A DNA stretch of 46,544 nt, from assembly GCF_004346165.1 (NCBI RefSeq), contig NZ_SLZZ01000024.1, positions 1 to 46,544 of the forward strand, read 5' to 3'. Both the position numbers and the translations under genes were made by a program. This stretch comes from Muricomes intestini. Its GTDB lineage: Bacteria > Bacillota > Clostridia > Lachnospirales > Lachnospiraceae. This document shows positions 7,754 to 16,031 of the stretch, piece after piece (the first letter of the stretch is position 1; the number at the start of each line of letters is the position of its first letter). Under the pieces are notes generated by a model. That model saw only the letters and a list, made by a program, of their open reading frames with translations, made no database searches and was not told the origin of the DNA.

Positions 7754-8730
7754 TGAAAAATAAAATCCTAAGTTTTTCTTTTAATAAGGCATTATTTGTA
7801 ATTTGGGTATTGATATTTCTTTTTATCGGAATTATGGCGCCTTCGTTCTTTTCTTGGCCGTATATATGTAATGTAATGCTAAGGAATATCGTAGAAATAG
7901 GTCTTGTTGCTTTACCAATGACTTTCATTATTATCACTGGTGGGATTGACTTGTCAGTGGGTAATACTATGATATTATCAGCAATGTTAGGTGGACTAGC
8001 CTATATGAAATGGGGAAATATAGCAGCGCTTTTAGTAACCTTGTTAACAGGGCTAATCTGTGGTTTGATAAATGGTATAATTATAGCTAAAATCAAAATT
8101 TCGTCGATGGTTGCCACTCTTGCGACTATGTATTTATTCCTTGGACTTGCTAGAGGGATATCAAAGGGTGACAGTGTTTACTACTATGGACTAGCGGATT
8201 TTATGGGAAATACATCGATTGCAGGAATTCCAATGCAGATATGGATTTTTATTTTATTAGCAATTATCTTTGTATTTGTACTGGGTAAGACGTCTTTTGG
8301 CAGACAACTATATTGTATCGGGTTGAATCCTAATGCCACACGCTATAGTGGTATTGATACTGACCGTGTGCAAATAGGAATTTATTGTCTTTGTGGTGTT
8401 ATCTGTGCTTTAGCGGCACTGATTTTCCTTGGGCGATTCACCAGTGTTAAGTACGATGCTGGAACAAATTTTAATTTAAAGGTTATTACGATTGTAGTTC
8501 TTGGTGGAACATCCATAGCTGGTGGGATTGGTGATATGCGGGGAACAATTTTGGCAACCCTAATCATTGCCACATTGAATAGTGGTTTAACAGTAATGAA
8601 TATTCCGATTGATATTCAAACAATTATACAAGGAACGGTACTAATCATTGCTTTGGTCGCCAATGCGGTTGTAAATGCAAGGTCGAAACAGAAACGAATA
8701 ATAGAAGTTAAGAAAGCGGTAGCAATTTAA
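7753..8730 (+). CDS. Sugar-type ABC transporter permease (RbsC-like), second
   Basis: 325 residues, the partner permease. Family landmarks are TGGIDLSVGNTMILSAM, the coupling loop GRQLYCIGLNPNATRYSGID and VLGGTSIAGGIGDMRGTILA. The GTG start overlaps the upstream TAG by one base (TAGTG), with GGAGGC just before it, so the two permeases are probably translationally coupled. Two different permeases plus a single double-ABC ATPase is the arrangement of AI-2/rhamnose-type importers, but that does not fix the substrate. Confidence 0.93.
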   Translation: MKNKILSFSFNKALFVIWVLIFLFIGIMAPSFFSWPYICNVMLRNIVEIGLVALPMTFIIITGGIDLSVGNTMILSAMLGGLAYMKWGNIAALLVTLLTGLICGLINGIIIAKIKISSMVATLATMYLFLGLARGISKGDSVYYYGLADFMGNTSIAGIPMQIWIFILLAIIFVFVLGKTSFGRQLYCIGLNPNATRYSGIDTDRVQIGIYCLCGVICALAALIFLGRFTSVKYDAGTNFNLKVITIVVLGGTSIAGGIGDMRGTILATLIIATLNSGLTVMNIPIDIQTIIQGTVLIIALVANAVVNARSKQKRIIEVKKAVAI

Positions 8731-8763
8731 TATTTACATAAAAAGGAAGGTAGGATTAATGGT

Positions 8764-9876
8764 ATGAAAAAGAACAGGATGAAGAGCAGAATAGTTGCAA
8801 CATTCTTATTAGCAGTGATGCTGCTAGGAGTTGTGGGGTGTAGTAAAACTGATTCTTCCGGAAAAGACACATCAAAAGATGATTCCGGGAGTAAATCAAA
8901 CGGTGTAACCGTAGCAATGCTTCCTAAGTTTAAGGGGGAAAACTATTTTGACGCGTGCAAGACAGGTGCAGAAGAAGCAGCAGAAGAGCTGGATATTACG
9001 TTACTTTATGATGGCCCTCCGCAAGATCAGGCGACAAATCAGAAGCAAGTAGATATTTTAGAAGGTTGGATTGCGCAGCAAGTGAATGTAATCATTGTAT
9101 CACCAAATGACCCAACAGCAATTGCGCCAACACTTAAGAAAGCGCAAAATGCGGGTATTAAAATAGTAACCTTTGATGCTGATGCACAAGAGGATTCCCG
9201 AGATATCTTTGTAAATCAGATTACTCCTGAAAGTGCTGCTAAAGGGTTACTGGATGGTGTTGCTGATAATCTAAAGGAAAAGGGTTATGGAGACGGTAAG
9301 AAAGCTAATATTGCACTAGTTTCAAGTTCCGGTACAGACGCAAATCAAAAGGCATGGGAAGAAGCTATTGATGTGTTGTTAGAAACTAGTGATTATAGCT
9401 TTATGCAGATTAAAAATAGGGAAACAGATGTATACTATCCGGGTACAGATGAAACAAAAGTAAATAGTGATTCGGCAACCTTGATTGGTCGAATGGGTGA
9501 TGGCGATGACAAGATTCAAGCAGCGATTGGTTTGTCTTCAATGGCTACACCGGCACTCGGAGCTCAATTCCAATCAGCATCTAGTAAACCAGATATTTCT
9601 AAAATTTCTATAACTGGACTAGCAACACCAAATGCGCTGAAAACATATATTAAGGATGATGAAAATCCGATGAACTCAGGTGTTCTATGGAATTGTATGG
9701 ACTTAGGCTACTTGGCAGTACAAGCTGCTTATCAACTTAATGAAGGGACTATTGATGAGTCTTCATCAAGTATTACAGCAGGACGTATTGGCGGCAAGGA
9801 AATCGTTGACAGAGTTTGTATTCTGGGAGATGCTTTAGTATTTGATTCAGCGACAGTAGACGAATTCGATTACTAA
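8764..9876 (+). CDS. Sugar-type ABC transporter substrate-binding lipoprotein
   Basis: 370 residues. The N-terminus is a lipoprotein signal (basic start, hydrophobic stretch, lipobox LGVVGC) followed by a Ser/Asp/Lys-rich linker to about residue 45, so the protein is anchored outside the membrane. The rest is a periplasmic-binding-protein type 1 fold (Peripl_BP_4, ribose/galactose class): VAMLPKFKGENYFDACKTG, then IIVSPNDPTAIAPTLKKA and GIKIVTFDAD are the usual strand-helix blocks. It delivers the solute to the two permeases encoded upstream and may also inform the kinase encoded downstream. An ATG at 8759 is immediately followed by a stop, so 8764 is the start. Confidence 0.92.
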   Translation: MKKNRMKSRIVATFLLAVMLLGVVGCSKTDSSGKDTSKDDSGSKSNGVTVAMLPKFKGENYFDACKTGAEEAAEELDITLLYDGPPQDQATNQKQVDILEGWIAQQVNVIIVSPNDPTAIAPTLKKAQNAGIKIVTFDADAQEDSRDIFVNQITPESAAKGLLDGVADNLKEKGYGDGKKANIALVSSSGTDANQKAWEEAIDVLLETSDYSFMQIKNRETDVYYPGTDETKVNSDSATLIGRMGDGDDKIQAAIGLSSMATPALGAQFQSASSKPDISKISITGLATPNALKTYIKDDENPMNSGVLWNCMDLGYLAVQAAYQLNEGTIDESSSSITAGRIGGKEIVDRVCILGDALVFDSATVDEFDY

Positions 9877-9895
9877 AATGTAATAGTGTTTAACT

Positions 9896-9932
9896 AAGGT
9901 CATCTCTCAAATTAAATTTGGGAGATGACCTT
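9896..9932. other. 16-bp hairpin after the binding-protein gene
   Basis: AAGGTCATCTCTCAAA and TTTGGGAGATGACCTT pair over 16 bp (one G-T) around TTAAA. No T run follows (GGCTATGC), so it is not a classical terminator. It may stabilise the upstream mRNA 3' end or partly limit read-through into the kinase gene 61 bases on. Confidence 0.65.
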
Positions 9933-9992
9933 GGCTATGCTATAGTAGACATACGATATTACATTTAATTGAGGTAGTAAAAGGAGAGGCCC

Positions 9993-11774
9993 ATGAAGAG
10001 AACAAAGCTCAAAATAAGAATGAGCACTCGTCTTAGTCTGGCATACGTAATTGGTGTCATTGTAGCGGTCGGAATTGCCGTCTGGGGGTTATACTATTAT
10101 AACTCATTGAGAACCTATAAAGAGGGCAGGGTTACACTTATACAGTTGACAGAAACGACTATGACGCAAGTAGATAGTCGGTTAACAAACATGGAGCAGA
10201 CGATTATCGACATCCTCTCCAATCGAGATTTTATTACCAGTTGGCAAACGTTTCAAGTTAGTCCCTATGAGGAGGAGCGTAATTCCGTAAAGCGTATTTT
10301 AACGGATGGCTATAAAAATCGCTCGGACATTCGGCGCGTGGCGGTATATGATGCCGCCGGCAGATATATTGTCACCGGCGTAAAAAGTATTAATCAAAGG
10401 GATATTAACAAATACGTTCAGGATGTCAACAAGATTGAAGAATTGGAACTGATAAATGGCCGCGTCTTTTTAGGTCCGAGAATTGATTTCTGGAACCCGG
10501 AAACAGGAGTCGAAGTTATTACTCAAATCAGACCAATTAAAGATCGGCTGGGTAAGGTGTTGGGCTACATAGAGGTTCAACAAAATTGCTTTTATATTGA
10601 ACGTATCTGTGATGTTAAATGGGGTGATGAACGTCTAAAGACAATTATTCTTTGGGGACACGACAACGACATGCTCTATCAAAGTGATGATAAGAAGCTT
10701 AGTGAAGCCGATTTAGGTTTGTATGCCAAGATGGTTGATGAATATACTCAGTATAAAGATTTTCCGGATGAGGTTGCCGCTATGGCGGATTCTAATTTCT
10801 ATGATTGTCGGATGATTTTGGCACTTCCAAAAGATCTTCTTTATCATTCGGTTCGGGAAACAATGCGTTGGATAATGGCCTTAGCAGCACTATTGGTTAT
10901 TGGAACTGTTTTTTATATCATCCTTGTAACGAGAGTAAATATGCGTCCATTTAATCAGTTTCTAAAAAGGATGCAGGATACAGATTTGAATTGTATGAGG
11001 CCTTCATCAGAGGTGGCGAAAACGGATTGGGAAACTCAAACGTTAATTGACTCTTATGATGATATGACCAGTCGTTTGAAAAAATCACTGGAAAAGCAAA
11101 GTAAACTTTTGGAGGTTCAGACCAAAACGGTTTTTGGCGTACTGCAGTCAGAAATAAGTCCGCACTTTCTATACAATACACTTGGTAGTATCGCTAATAT
11201 GTGTGAGCGTGGCGATTCAGATGAAGCGGCCAATGCTTGTTATTCTTTAACTGAAATATTACGATATACATCAAATTACACGACAGCAGAAGTGACTGTA
11301 GGAGAAGAAATCGAGAATTTATTTGCATATTTTGCAATTATGAAGAGCCGGTATAGGCAACGTTTTATTTATGAGATCGAGCTGGACGATCGCGTTAAAA
11401 ATGTAGGGCTTCCAAAACTCACCTTGCAACCAATTGTTGAGAATGCAATTAAGTATAGTTTGTTGGAAACCGAGACAGTAGCAGTTAAAGTATATGTAAT
11501 TTATTTTGATCGGCATATGATTATTGAAGTCAAAGATAATGGCAAAGGGATGTCCTTAGAAGATATTGAAAAAATAAAAGGACGTGTCGAAGGATTTCAG
11601 GATGACGAAAGTGCAAAGGATATTATTGAACAAATCCAGTTTGGCGGTATGGGTCTTAGTGGAACCTTGATACGTTTATCCATATTTTTTGGTGAGGATT
11701 TTGAATATACGTTTTTAGGTCAAAATGATGAAGGCGGAACAACTGTTGTTTTGAGAATGAAAGTAGAGGACTAG
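9993..11774 (+). CDS. Sensor histidine kinase, YesM/LytS type
   Basis: 593 residues. A membrane helix at about 12-33 (LAYVIGVIVAVGIAVWGLYYY) and a second near 290-313 flank an extracellular sensing domain of about 250 residues. A HAMP-like linker follows, then the His_kinase domain with phospho-acceptor H391 in EISPHFLYNT, and a HATPase_c domain with N box VENAIKYS and glycine box VKDNGKGM. It autophosphorylates and passes phosphate to the regulator encoded two bases downstream. Its place directly after the sugar importer suggests that it senses the same solute, perhaps through the binding protein; that is inference. Confidence 0.92.
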   Translation: MKRTKLKIRMSTRLSLAYVIGVIVAVGIAVWGLYYYNSLRTYKEGRVTLIQLTETTMTQVDSRLTNMEQTIIDILSNRDFITSWQTFQVSPYEEERNSVKRILTDGYKNRSDIRRVAVYDAAGRYIVTGVKSINQRDINKYVQDVNKIEELELINGRVFLGPRIDFWNPETGVEVITQIRPIKDRLGKVLGYIEVQQNCFYIERICDVKWGDERLKTIILWGHDNDMLYQSDDKKLSEADLGLYAKMVDEYTQYKDFPDEVAAMADSNFYDCRMILALPKDLLYHSVRETMRWIMALAALLVIGTVFYIILVTRVNMRPFNQFLKRMQDTDLNCMRPSSEVAKTDWETQTLIDSYDDMTSRLKKSLEKQSKLLEVQTKTVFGVLQSEISPHFLYNTLGSIANMCERGDSDEAANACYSLTEILRYTSNYTTAEVTVGEEIENLFAYFAIMKSRYRQRFIYEIELDDRVKNVGLPKLTLQPIVENAIKYSLLETETVAVKVYVIYFDRHMIIEVKDNGKGMSLEDIEKIKGRVEGFQDDESAKDIIEQIQFGGMGLSGTLIRLSIFFGEDFEYTFLGQNDEGGTTVVLRMKVED

Positions 11775-11776
11775 GG

Positions 11777-12526
11777 ATGTATAAGGTGCTATTAGTAGAT
11801 GACGAACCGGCGATTTTAGAATCAGAAAGAAGAGCAATAAACAATTATGTGGAAGATTTTGAAATAATTGGCGAAGCATATACGGTTAAGCAGGCAATAG
11901 AAATATATGAGAAATATAAGCCGGATGTAATTTTGAGTGATATAAAAATGCCGAAACAGACGGGGGTTGACTTATTTAAGTATATCTCCGAGCAGGATGA
12001 TAATGGTAGTATCTGTATAGCGGTTAGTGGCTATTCAGATTTTGGTTATGTTCATGATGCTTTTATGTATGGGGCTTACGATTATTTATTAAAACCGGTG
12101 GAACCGGCAAAACTCAAAGACCTATTTGTCCGTATTTATCGGCTTTTGATAGCGACTAAAGAAAATAGTGAGAATCTAAAACTACCAGCAGCAAGGATAT
12201 CTGGTAAAGAACTAATAAATAGCATTGATAGTTTTGTGAATAATCATCTTTCGGATGACAATAGTATTGTCCAGATATGTAGTAAGTTCATGATTAGTCA
12301 ACCATATCTTAGTAAAATATTCCGAAAATATAAAGGGTGTACTTATCACGAATATTTGATTGGCATTAAAATAGATAAAGCTAAAGAATTGCTTCATGAA
12401 GGAAATTACCTTATTGGTGAAGTTGCAGCAGTGCTGGGTTTTACCGATCAATTTTATTTTAGCAAGGTCTTCAAAAATACCGTCGGTAGGACACCTCGAG
12501 AATACAAAAAAGAGATATTGGAATAG
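11777..12526 (+). CDS. AraC-type response regulator, YesN-like
   Basis: 249 residues. The receiver domain (1-120) has the acidic pair D8/D9, phospho-acceptor D55 in ILSDIKMP and lysine in LLKPVEP. A double helix-turn-helix AraC DNA-binding domain occupies about 150-249 (SKFMISQPYLSKIFRKYKG, then VAAVLGFTDQFYFSKVFK). It starts two bases after the kinase stop, so the pair is co-translated. It likely activates the adjacent transporter operon and/or the URO-D gene downstream. Confidence 0.92.
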   Translation: MYKVLLVDDEPAILESERRAINNYVEDFEIIGEAYTVKQAIEIYEKYKPDVILSDIKMPKQTGVDLFKYISEQDDNGSICIAVSGYSDFGYVHDAFMYGAYDYLLKPVEPAKLKDLFVRIYRLLIATKENSENLKLPAARISGKELINSIDSFVNNHLSDDNSIVQICSKFMISQPYLSKIFRKYKGCTYHEYLIGIKIDKAKELLHEGNYLIGEVAAVLGFTDQFYFSKVFKNTVGRTPREYKKEILE

Positions 12527-12547
12527 ATGGTGTTTGTTTTGTATATT
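12518..12547 (+). promoter_or_regulatory. Possible promoter for the URO-D gene
   Basis: TTGGAA (12518-12523), an 18-base spacer and TATATT (12542-12547) lie ahead of the URO-D-like gene and overlap the end of the regulator gene. Both hexamers are imperfect, as expected for an activated promoter. Confidence 0.3.
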
Positions 12548-12627
12548 ATAAATTAGCGTTTGGTTTTTCCATGTACGTTTATTAAGGGATGAGATATGAT
12601 TTAGTAAATGTAAAGGAGGAGACTATA

Positions 12628-13818
12628 ATGTTGACGAATAGAGAAAGAGAACGGCAAACGTTAAACTTCATGAAGCCTGAGGATAGAGGCTCAGTTGAAG
12701 AGACATTTTACCCTTGGGTACTCACAACAACTCGTTTCAAAGAAGAAGGAATGCCTGAAGAAATTGCTGAAGGGGCTAAAGATATTACAAATGATTTGGT
12801 TGGCAATAAAGAGAACCAGGCTGAAAAATATTTACCGGTTAGTTGGGGGGCCGGTGTAATGGAGTATGAAAAGTATTTAGGGTTTGATGCTGTTAGAAGA
12901 GTGCATTTTGTTTTACCCTTTAGGCGCTTCGAAGAGAAAGTAATTGAAGATGTACCTGAGCATGTAATTAAGCAAGATATCTATGGGCGGCAAGTTATTC
13001 AAAAAGCAGGTTCTGATTTAGAGCTTAACTATAAACCGGTTATCGAAACAGGAGAGGACTGGGAAGCTTTAAAAGAGCATGCCCGTAAAGAACTGGAAAT
13101 ATATTATACAGATGAGCTACTTGAAGAGGCGTATGGACATTTACAGGAAGCACACGAAAGAGGTGACTATTCTATTCGCCTTAATGTTGAAGGCTTCTTC
13201 TGGGTTCCTAGAGAATTAATGGGCGTTGAGCAACACATGTATGCCTTTTATGATGAGCCGGAGATGATGAAAGATATCAATGATTTTATCTATGAAGTTT
13301 ATTGCACAAAGCTTCTAAAAGTTATTGATAGAATTCAACCGGACGTAGTTTATATCATGGAAGACTTAAGTGGTAAAAATGGACCGATGATTTCCGGTGA
13401 TTGTTTTGAAGAGTTCTTGGCTCCGTATTACCGCAAGATTATTGCTCTATTTAAAGAACATGGTGTGGGTAATGTTTTCGTTGATACGGATGGTGATTTT
13501 GCTCAGCTGATTCCCAACTTTATGGAATCCGGTGTTGATGGATTTTTGCCGATGGATGTAAACGCCGGTATGGATATTGTGAAAGTCCGCGAGCAATTTC
13601 CAACACTAAAATTTATTGGTAGTTTTAACAAATTGGAGATTGCCAATGGAAAAGAGGCAATCGATCGTGAGTTTGAAAGGATCTTACCGGTTATACGTGG
13701 TGGTGGATATATTCCCGGCTCTGATCATCAAGTAGCCCCGAGTACTTCTTTAGAAGATTACAAATACTATATTAGTAGACTTAAAGAAGCGATGAAACAA
13801 TGTGGTGCCGATTTATAA
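12628..13818 (+). CDS. Uroporphyrinogen decarboxylase-superfamily protein
   Basis: 396 residues of the URO-D/cobalamin methyltransferase-like TIM-barrel superfamily. A ribosome site AAAGGAGGAG six bases before 12628 fixes the start; the upstream ATG at 12589 has no site. Recognisable blocks are MEDLSGKNGPMISGDCFEEF, VFVDTDGD and the C-terminal GGGYIPGSDHQVAPS. Members such as MtaA carry zinc-ligand H-x-C and a late Cys, and move methyl groups to corrinoid or CoM. Those ligands are not seen here, where the corresponding places read DTDGD and GSDHQVAP. It is not the heme enzyme HemE, since no heme genes are near. Its place after a sugar importer and two-component pair suggests action on the imported compound. 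Reaction unknown. Confidence 0.8.
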   Translation: MLTNRERERQTLNFMKPEDRGSVEETFYPWVLTTTRFKEEGMPEEIAEGAKDITNDLVGNKENQAEKYLPVSWGAGVMEYEKYLGFDAVRRVHFVLPFRRFEEKVIEDVPEHVIKQDIYGRQVIQKAGSDLELNYKPVIETGEDWEALKEHARKELEIYYTDELLEEAYGHLQEAHERGDYSIRLNVEGFFWVPRELMGVEQHMYAFYDEPEMMKDINDFIYEVYCTKLLKVIDRIQPDVVYIMEDLSGKNGPMISGDCFEEFLAPYYRKIIALFKEHGVGNVFVDTDGDFAQLIPNFMESGVDGFLPMDVNAGMDIVKVREQFPTLKFIGSFNKLEIANGKEAIDREFERILPVIRGGGYIPGSDHQVAPSTSLEDYKYYISRLKEAMKQCGADL

Positions 13819-13844
13819 GCTAGGCCCCTTCTTTTTGGAATAGG

Positions 13845-13884
13845 AAAATCCTTGTCGAAGCAAGCGCTTCTGACAGGGATTTTT
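13845..13884 (+). terminator. Terminator after the URO-D gene
   Basis: AAAATCCTTGTCG pairs with TGACAGGGATTTT over about 13 bp (two G-T pairs) and is followed by T residues. It closes the 5.2-13.8 kb operon. Confidence 0.85.
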
Positions 13885-13940
13885 AACAATGATTATACTC
13901 ATACGTACCATAAAAGTAATTCAGTGTATCAAAAAAAGTA

Positions 13941-13968
13941 TTGACGAATCAAGATTTGTTGTTATAAT
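13941..13968 (+). promoter_or_regulatory. Sigma-A promoter of the GH127/GH31 operon
   Basis: TTGACG (13941-13946), a 16-base spacer and a perfect TATAAT (13963-13968). Two LacI-type operators lie just downstream, in the transcribed leader. Confidence 0.85.
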
Positions 13969-13983
13969 GAGAACATAATATAA

Positions 13984-14030
13984 TTAACACGTGTAAACCA
14001 CATATTGAGCATTAGTTAACACGCGTTAAC
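13984..14030 (+). promoter_or_regulatory. Two LacI-family operators
   Basis: TTAACACGTGTAAA (13984-13997) and GTTAACACGCGTTAAC (14015-14030) are near-palindromes with the central CG typical of LacI-family sites. They share TTAACACG and are centred about 32 bases apart, i.e. three helical turns. They sit between the -10 box and the first gene, so binding would block transcription. The LacI regulator encoded at 18324 in the same operon is the obvious candidate. Confidence 0.8.
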
Positions 14031-14053
14031 ATTAAGATGAAGGAGGAAATATT

Positions 14054-14633
14054 ATGAAGAAAAAAAGTTTGACAAAACGAGTACACGGTAAAGATTGAGC
14101 AGATTCCGTTCTCACAGCTTGTCAGCAAGATCACAGTGGCTGCCCAGAGCAAAAGTCTTCCGGATATTATCCAGGTCGATGGATGTGATCATGCTTCATT
14201 TTCTGCAATGGGAATTTTTGCAGACTTCACTTACAAATTTGCCCCTATACCGGCTTATGATGAAGATAGTGGAAGCGCTACCTGTATTGGAGGAGAAAAC
14301 CTTGCAATTGTAAATAATGATAACCTGGAAGGATCATGGGAATGTGTAAAGAGTCTGTTTAACGAAGATATGATGAATGATTATTGTAAAAAATCAGGTA
14401 TGATTCCAACAGTAAAGACTTTTGCCATGGCGGATGAATATTTTACAGATGATCCTGTTATGAAGGTATTTGTTGAAAATATGGAAGTTGCTAAAACGAG
14501 AGGCCCGTCCCCAATCTGGCCTCAGATTTCGCAAGTACTGCGTGATATGCTGCAGGAGGTTGGAACAGGAGCAGACGCAGAGACAGCAGCGGCGAACGGT
14601 ATTAAGAACATGCAGCAATATGTAGAAAAATAG
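14054..14633 (+). pseudogene. Carbohydrate ABC substrate-binding protein, internally deleted
   Basis: A strong ribosome site (GAAGGAGGAAAT) and ATG start at 14054 open a basic signal-like N-terminus (MKKKSLTKRV) that runs into a TGA at 14096. From about 14088 a different frame carries binding-protein family 1 sequence: EQIPFSQLVSKI, SLPDIIQVDG, GIFADFT, then a jump to SATCIGGENLAIVNN and the C-terminal helix region ending NGIKNMQQYVEK. Family members are usually 420-450 residues; about 180 remain, in two blocks. Signal peptide, lipobox and the central third are gone. At least two deletions are needed (near 14083 and 14250). The product cannot be an exported binding protein. Confidence 0.85.
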
Positions 14634-14661
14634 AGTTGGGGAGTGTCCCTTAAAAATCATG

Positions 14662-14690
14662 CAGGTGCTTTTAAATAAAGCACCTGTTTT
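14662..14690 (+). terminator. Intercistronic terminator/attenuator
   Basis: CAGGTGCTTT pairs perfectly with AAAGCACCTG around TAAAT, followed by TTTT. It is placed between the binding-protein and permease genes, where leaky terminators commonly raise binding-protein levels over permease. Confidence 0.8.
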
Positions 14691-14708
14691 AAAAAGGTGG
14701 GTACATTT

Positions 14709-15148
14709 ATGAAAGGAATAAGAGTGAACCAAAGTTTGCATTTGCGGCTGTAACGATAACAAATATATGGGTCGGCATTCCATTTAATATGCTGCTGGTG
14801 CTGACCGGTATGACGACGATCCCAGACGATGTATATGAAGCTGCCAGAATTGACGGGGCAGGTAAATCTCAGAGCCTCCGTTATATCACACTTCCTCTTT
14901 TGAAGGCCACGATGGTCAGTGCGGTTACAATTGGATTTATTTACACATTCAAGGCATATGATTTAATCGTGGGAATGACCCAGGGAGGGCCAAATCATGC
15001 AACGGAAATGATTTCGACACTGATTTATCAGGAAAACTTCACCACATTTGACTTTGGAAAAGGAAGTGCCATGGCCAATGTGTATTTTCTGATTATTTTT
15101 GTAGTGGCAATATTCTACTCACAACTGGTAATAAAGGAGGAAGAATAA
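14709..15148 (+). pseudogene. Carbohydrate ABC permease (MalF/UgpA-like), N-terminal half lost
   Basis: The ATG at 14709 follows AAAAAGGTGG but reads only 14 codons to a TAA. Another frame from about 14725 encodes the C-terminal half of a MalF-type permease: NIWVGIPFNMLLVLTGM, the EAA coupling loop EAARIDGAGKSQSLRYITLPLL, TQGGPNHATEMIS and the last helix. About 140 residues survive of the usual 290; the first three or so helices are missing and the junction is out of frame. Like the upstream binding protein, it has been broken while its neighbours are intact. Confidence 0.85.
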
Positions 15149-15149
15149 T

Positions 15150-15998
15150 ATGCATAAAGCTGCAAGAAAAAGGATAAAAAGTTATGTCTGTACAGTAATT
15201 GCCGTTGTGTTTACACTGATTTATCTGTTTCCTCTGTACTGGATGGTTATTACGTCCTTTAAGACGAAAGAAGAAATATTCAGTGCAGTTCCGACCTTTT
15301 GGCCAAAGAGCTTTTCATTGGATGCCTATATCACACAGTTTACGGTGCATGATGGGATATCTATGTTTTCTTATTTGAAAAACAGTATGATTATTGCGGT
15401 AGGTGCAACGCTGATATCAACAATCCTGGCCATGTTCGCTGCTTATGGGCTTGCAAGATACCGGATGAAAAGAAAGAGGACTTTGATTTTAATTTTGACA
15501 GTTACCCAGATGCTTCCGATGGTTATGTTTCTTGCGCCGATGCTTCAAACATTTAATAAGCTTGGAATTACGGGGAGCTATGCTTCTGTAATATTGTTTG
15601 ATGCATTGTTTTCGATTCCAATGTCTATCATTATATTGAGACCATATTTTGCTTCGATTCCTAAGGAGCTGGAAGAGGCTTCCATTGTAGATGGCTGTAA
15701 CAGATTCAACTGCTTTTTTAAGGTTATCCTGCCGAATGCTTATCCTGGAATCTTCGCTTGTGCATCTTTCGCATTTATGTCGGCCTGGGGGGACTTAATG
15801 GCATCCATGACCTTCCTGTCAGATGGAGAGAAACTTCCCATGACGGTTATGATGTACAAATCTATGGGCAGATATAGGGTAAACTGGAATTCATTGATGG
15901 CTACAGCCACAATGGTAATTATTCCGATTATTGTATTATTTCTGTTTATGAGGAAATCTCTTGTTTCAGGCCTGACAAGCGGTTCAGTAAAAGGATGA
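15150..15998 (+). CDS. Carbohydrate ABC permease (MalG/UgpE-like)
   Basis: 282 residues, complete, with six membrane helices and the EAA loop (EEASIVDGCNRFNCFFKVILP). The start lies one base after the stop of the broken partner, with AAAGGAGG ahead. It belongs to the CUT1 class, which normally borrows a shared ATPase (MsmX-like) encoded elsewhere; none is present here. Without its binding protein and partner permease it is probably non-functional, unless it pairs with the second CUT1 system at 28.3-34.2 kb, which is speculative. Confidence 0.9.
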   Translation: MHKAARKRIKSYVCTVIAVVFTLIYLFPLYWMVITSFKTKEEIFSAVPTFWPKSFSLDAYITQFTVHDGISMFSYLKNSMIIAVGATLISTILAMFAAYGLARYRMKRKRTLILILTVTQMLPMVMFLAPMLQTFNKLGITGSYASVILFDALFSIPMSIIILRPYFASIPKELEEASIVDGCNRFNCFFKVILPNAYPGIFACASFAFMSAWGDLMASMTFLSDGEKLPMTVMMYKSMGRYRVNWNSLMATATMVIIPIIVLFLFMRKSLVSGLTSGSVKG

Positions 15999-16031
15999 TT
16001 TGAGAAAACTATATAATAGGAGGATTTTACA

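Noticed and set aside
12628-13818. HemE (heme biosynthesis uroporphyrinogen decarboxylase)
   Set aside because: No other heme genes are nearby, the gene is tied to a sugar importer, and the motifs fit the wider superfamily rather than HemE itself.
14662-14690. End of operon after the broken binding-protein gene
   Set aside because: The hairpin sits where CUT1 operons often have a leaky attenuator, and the following genes keep the same direction with tight spacing, so I treat it as intercistronic.
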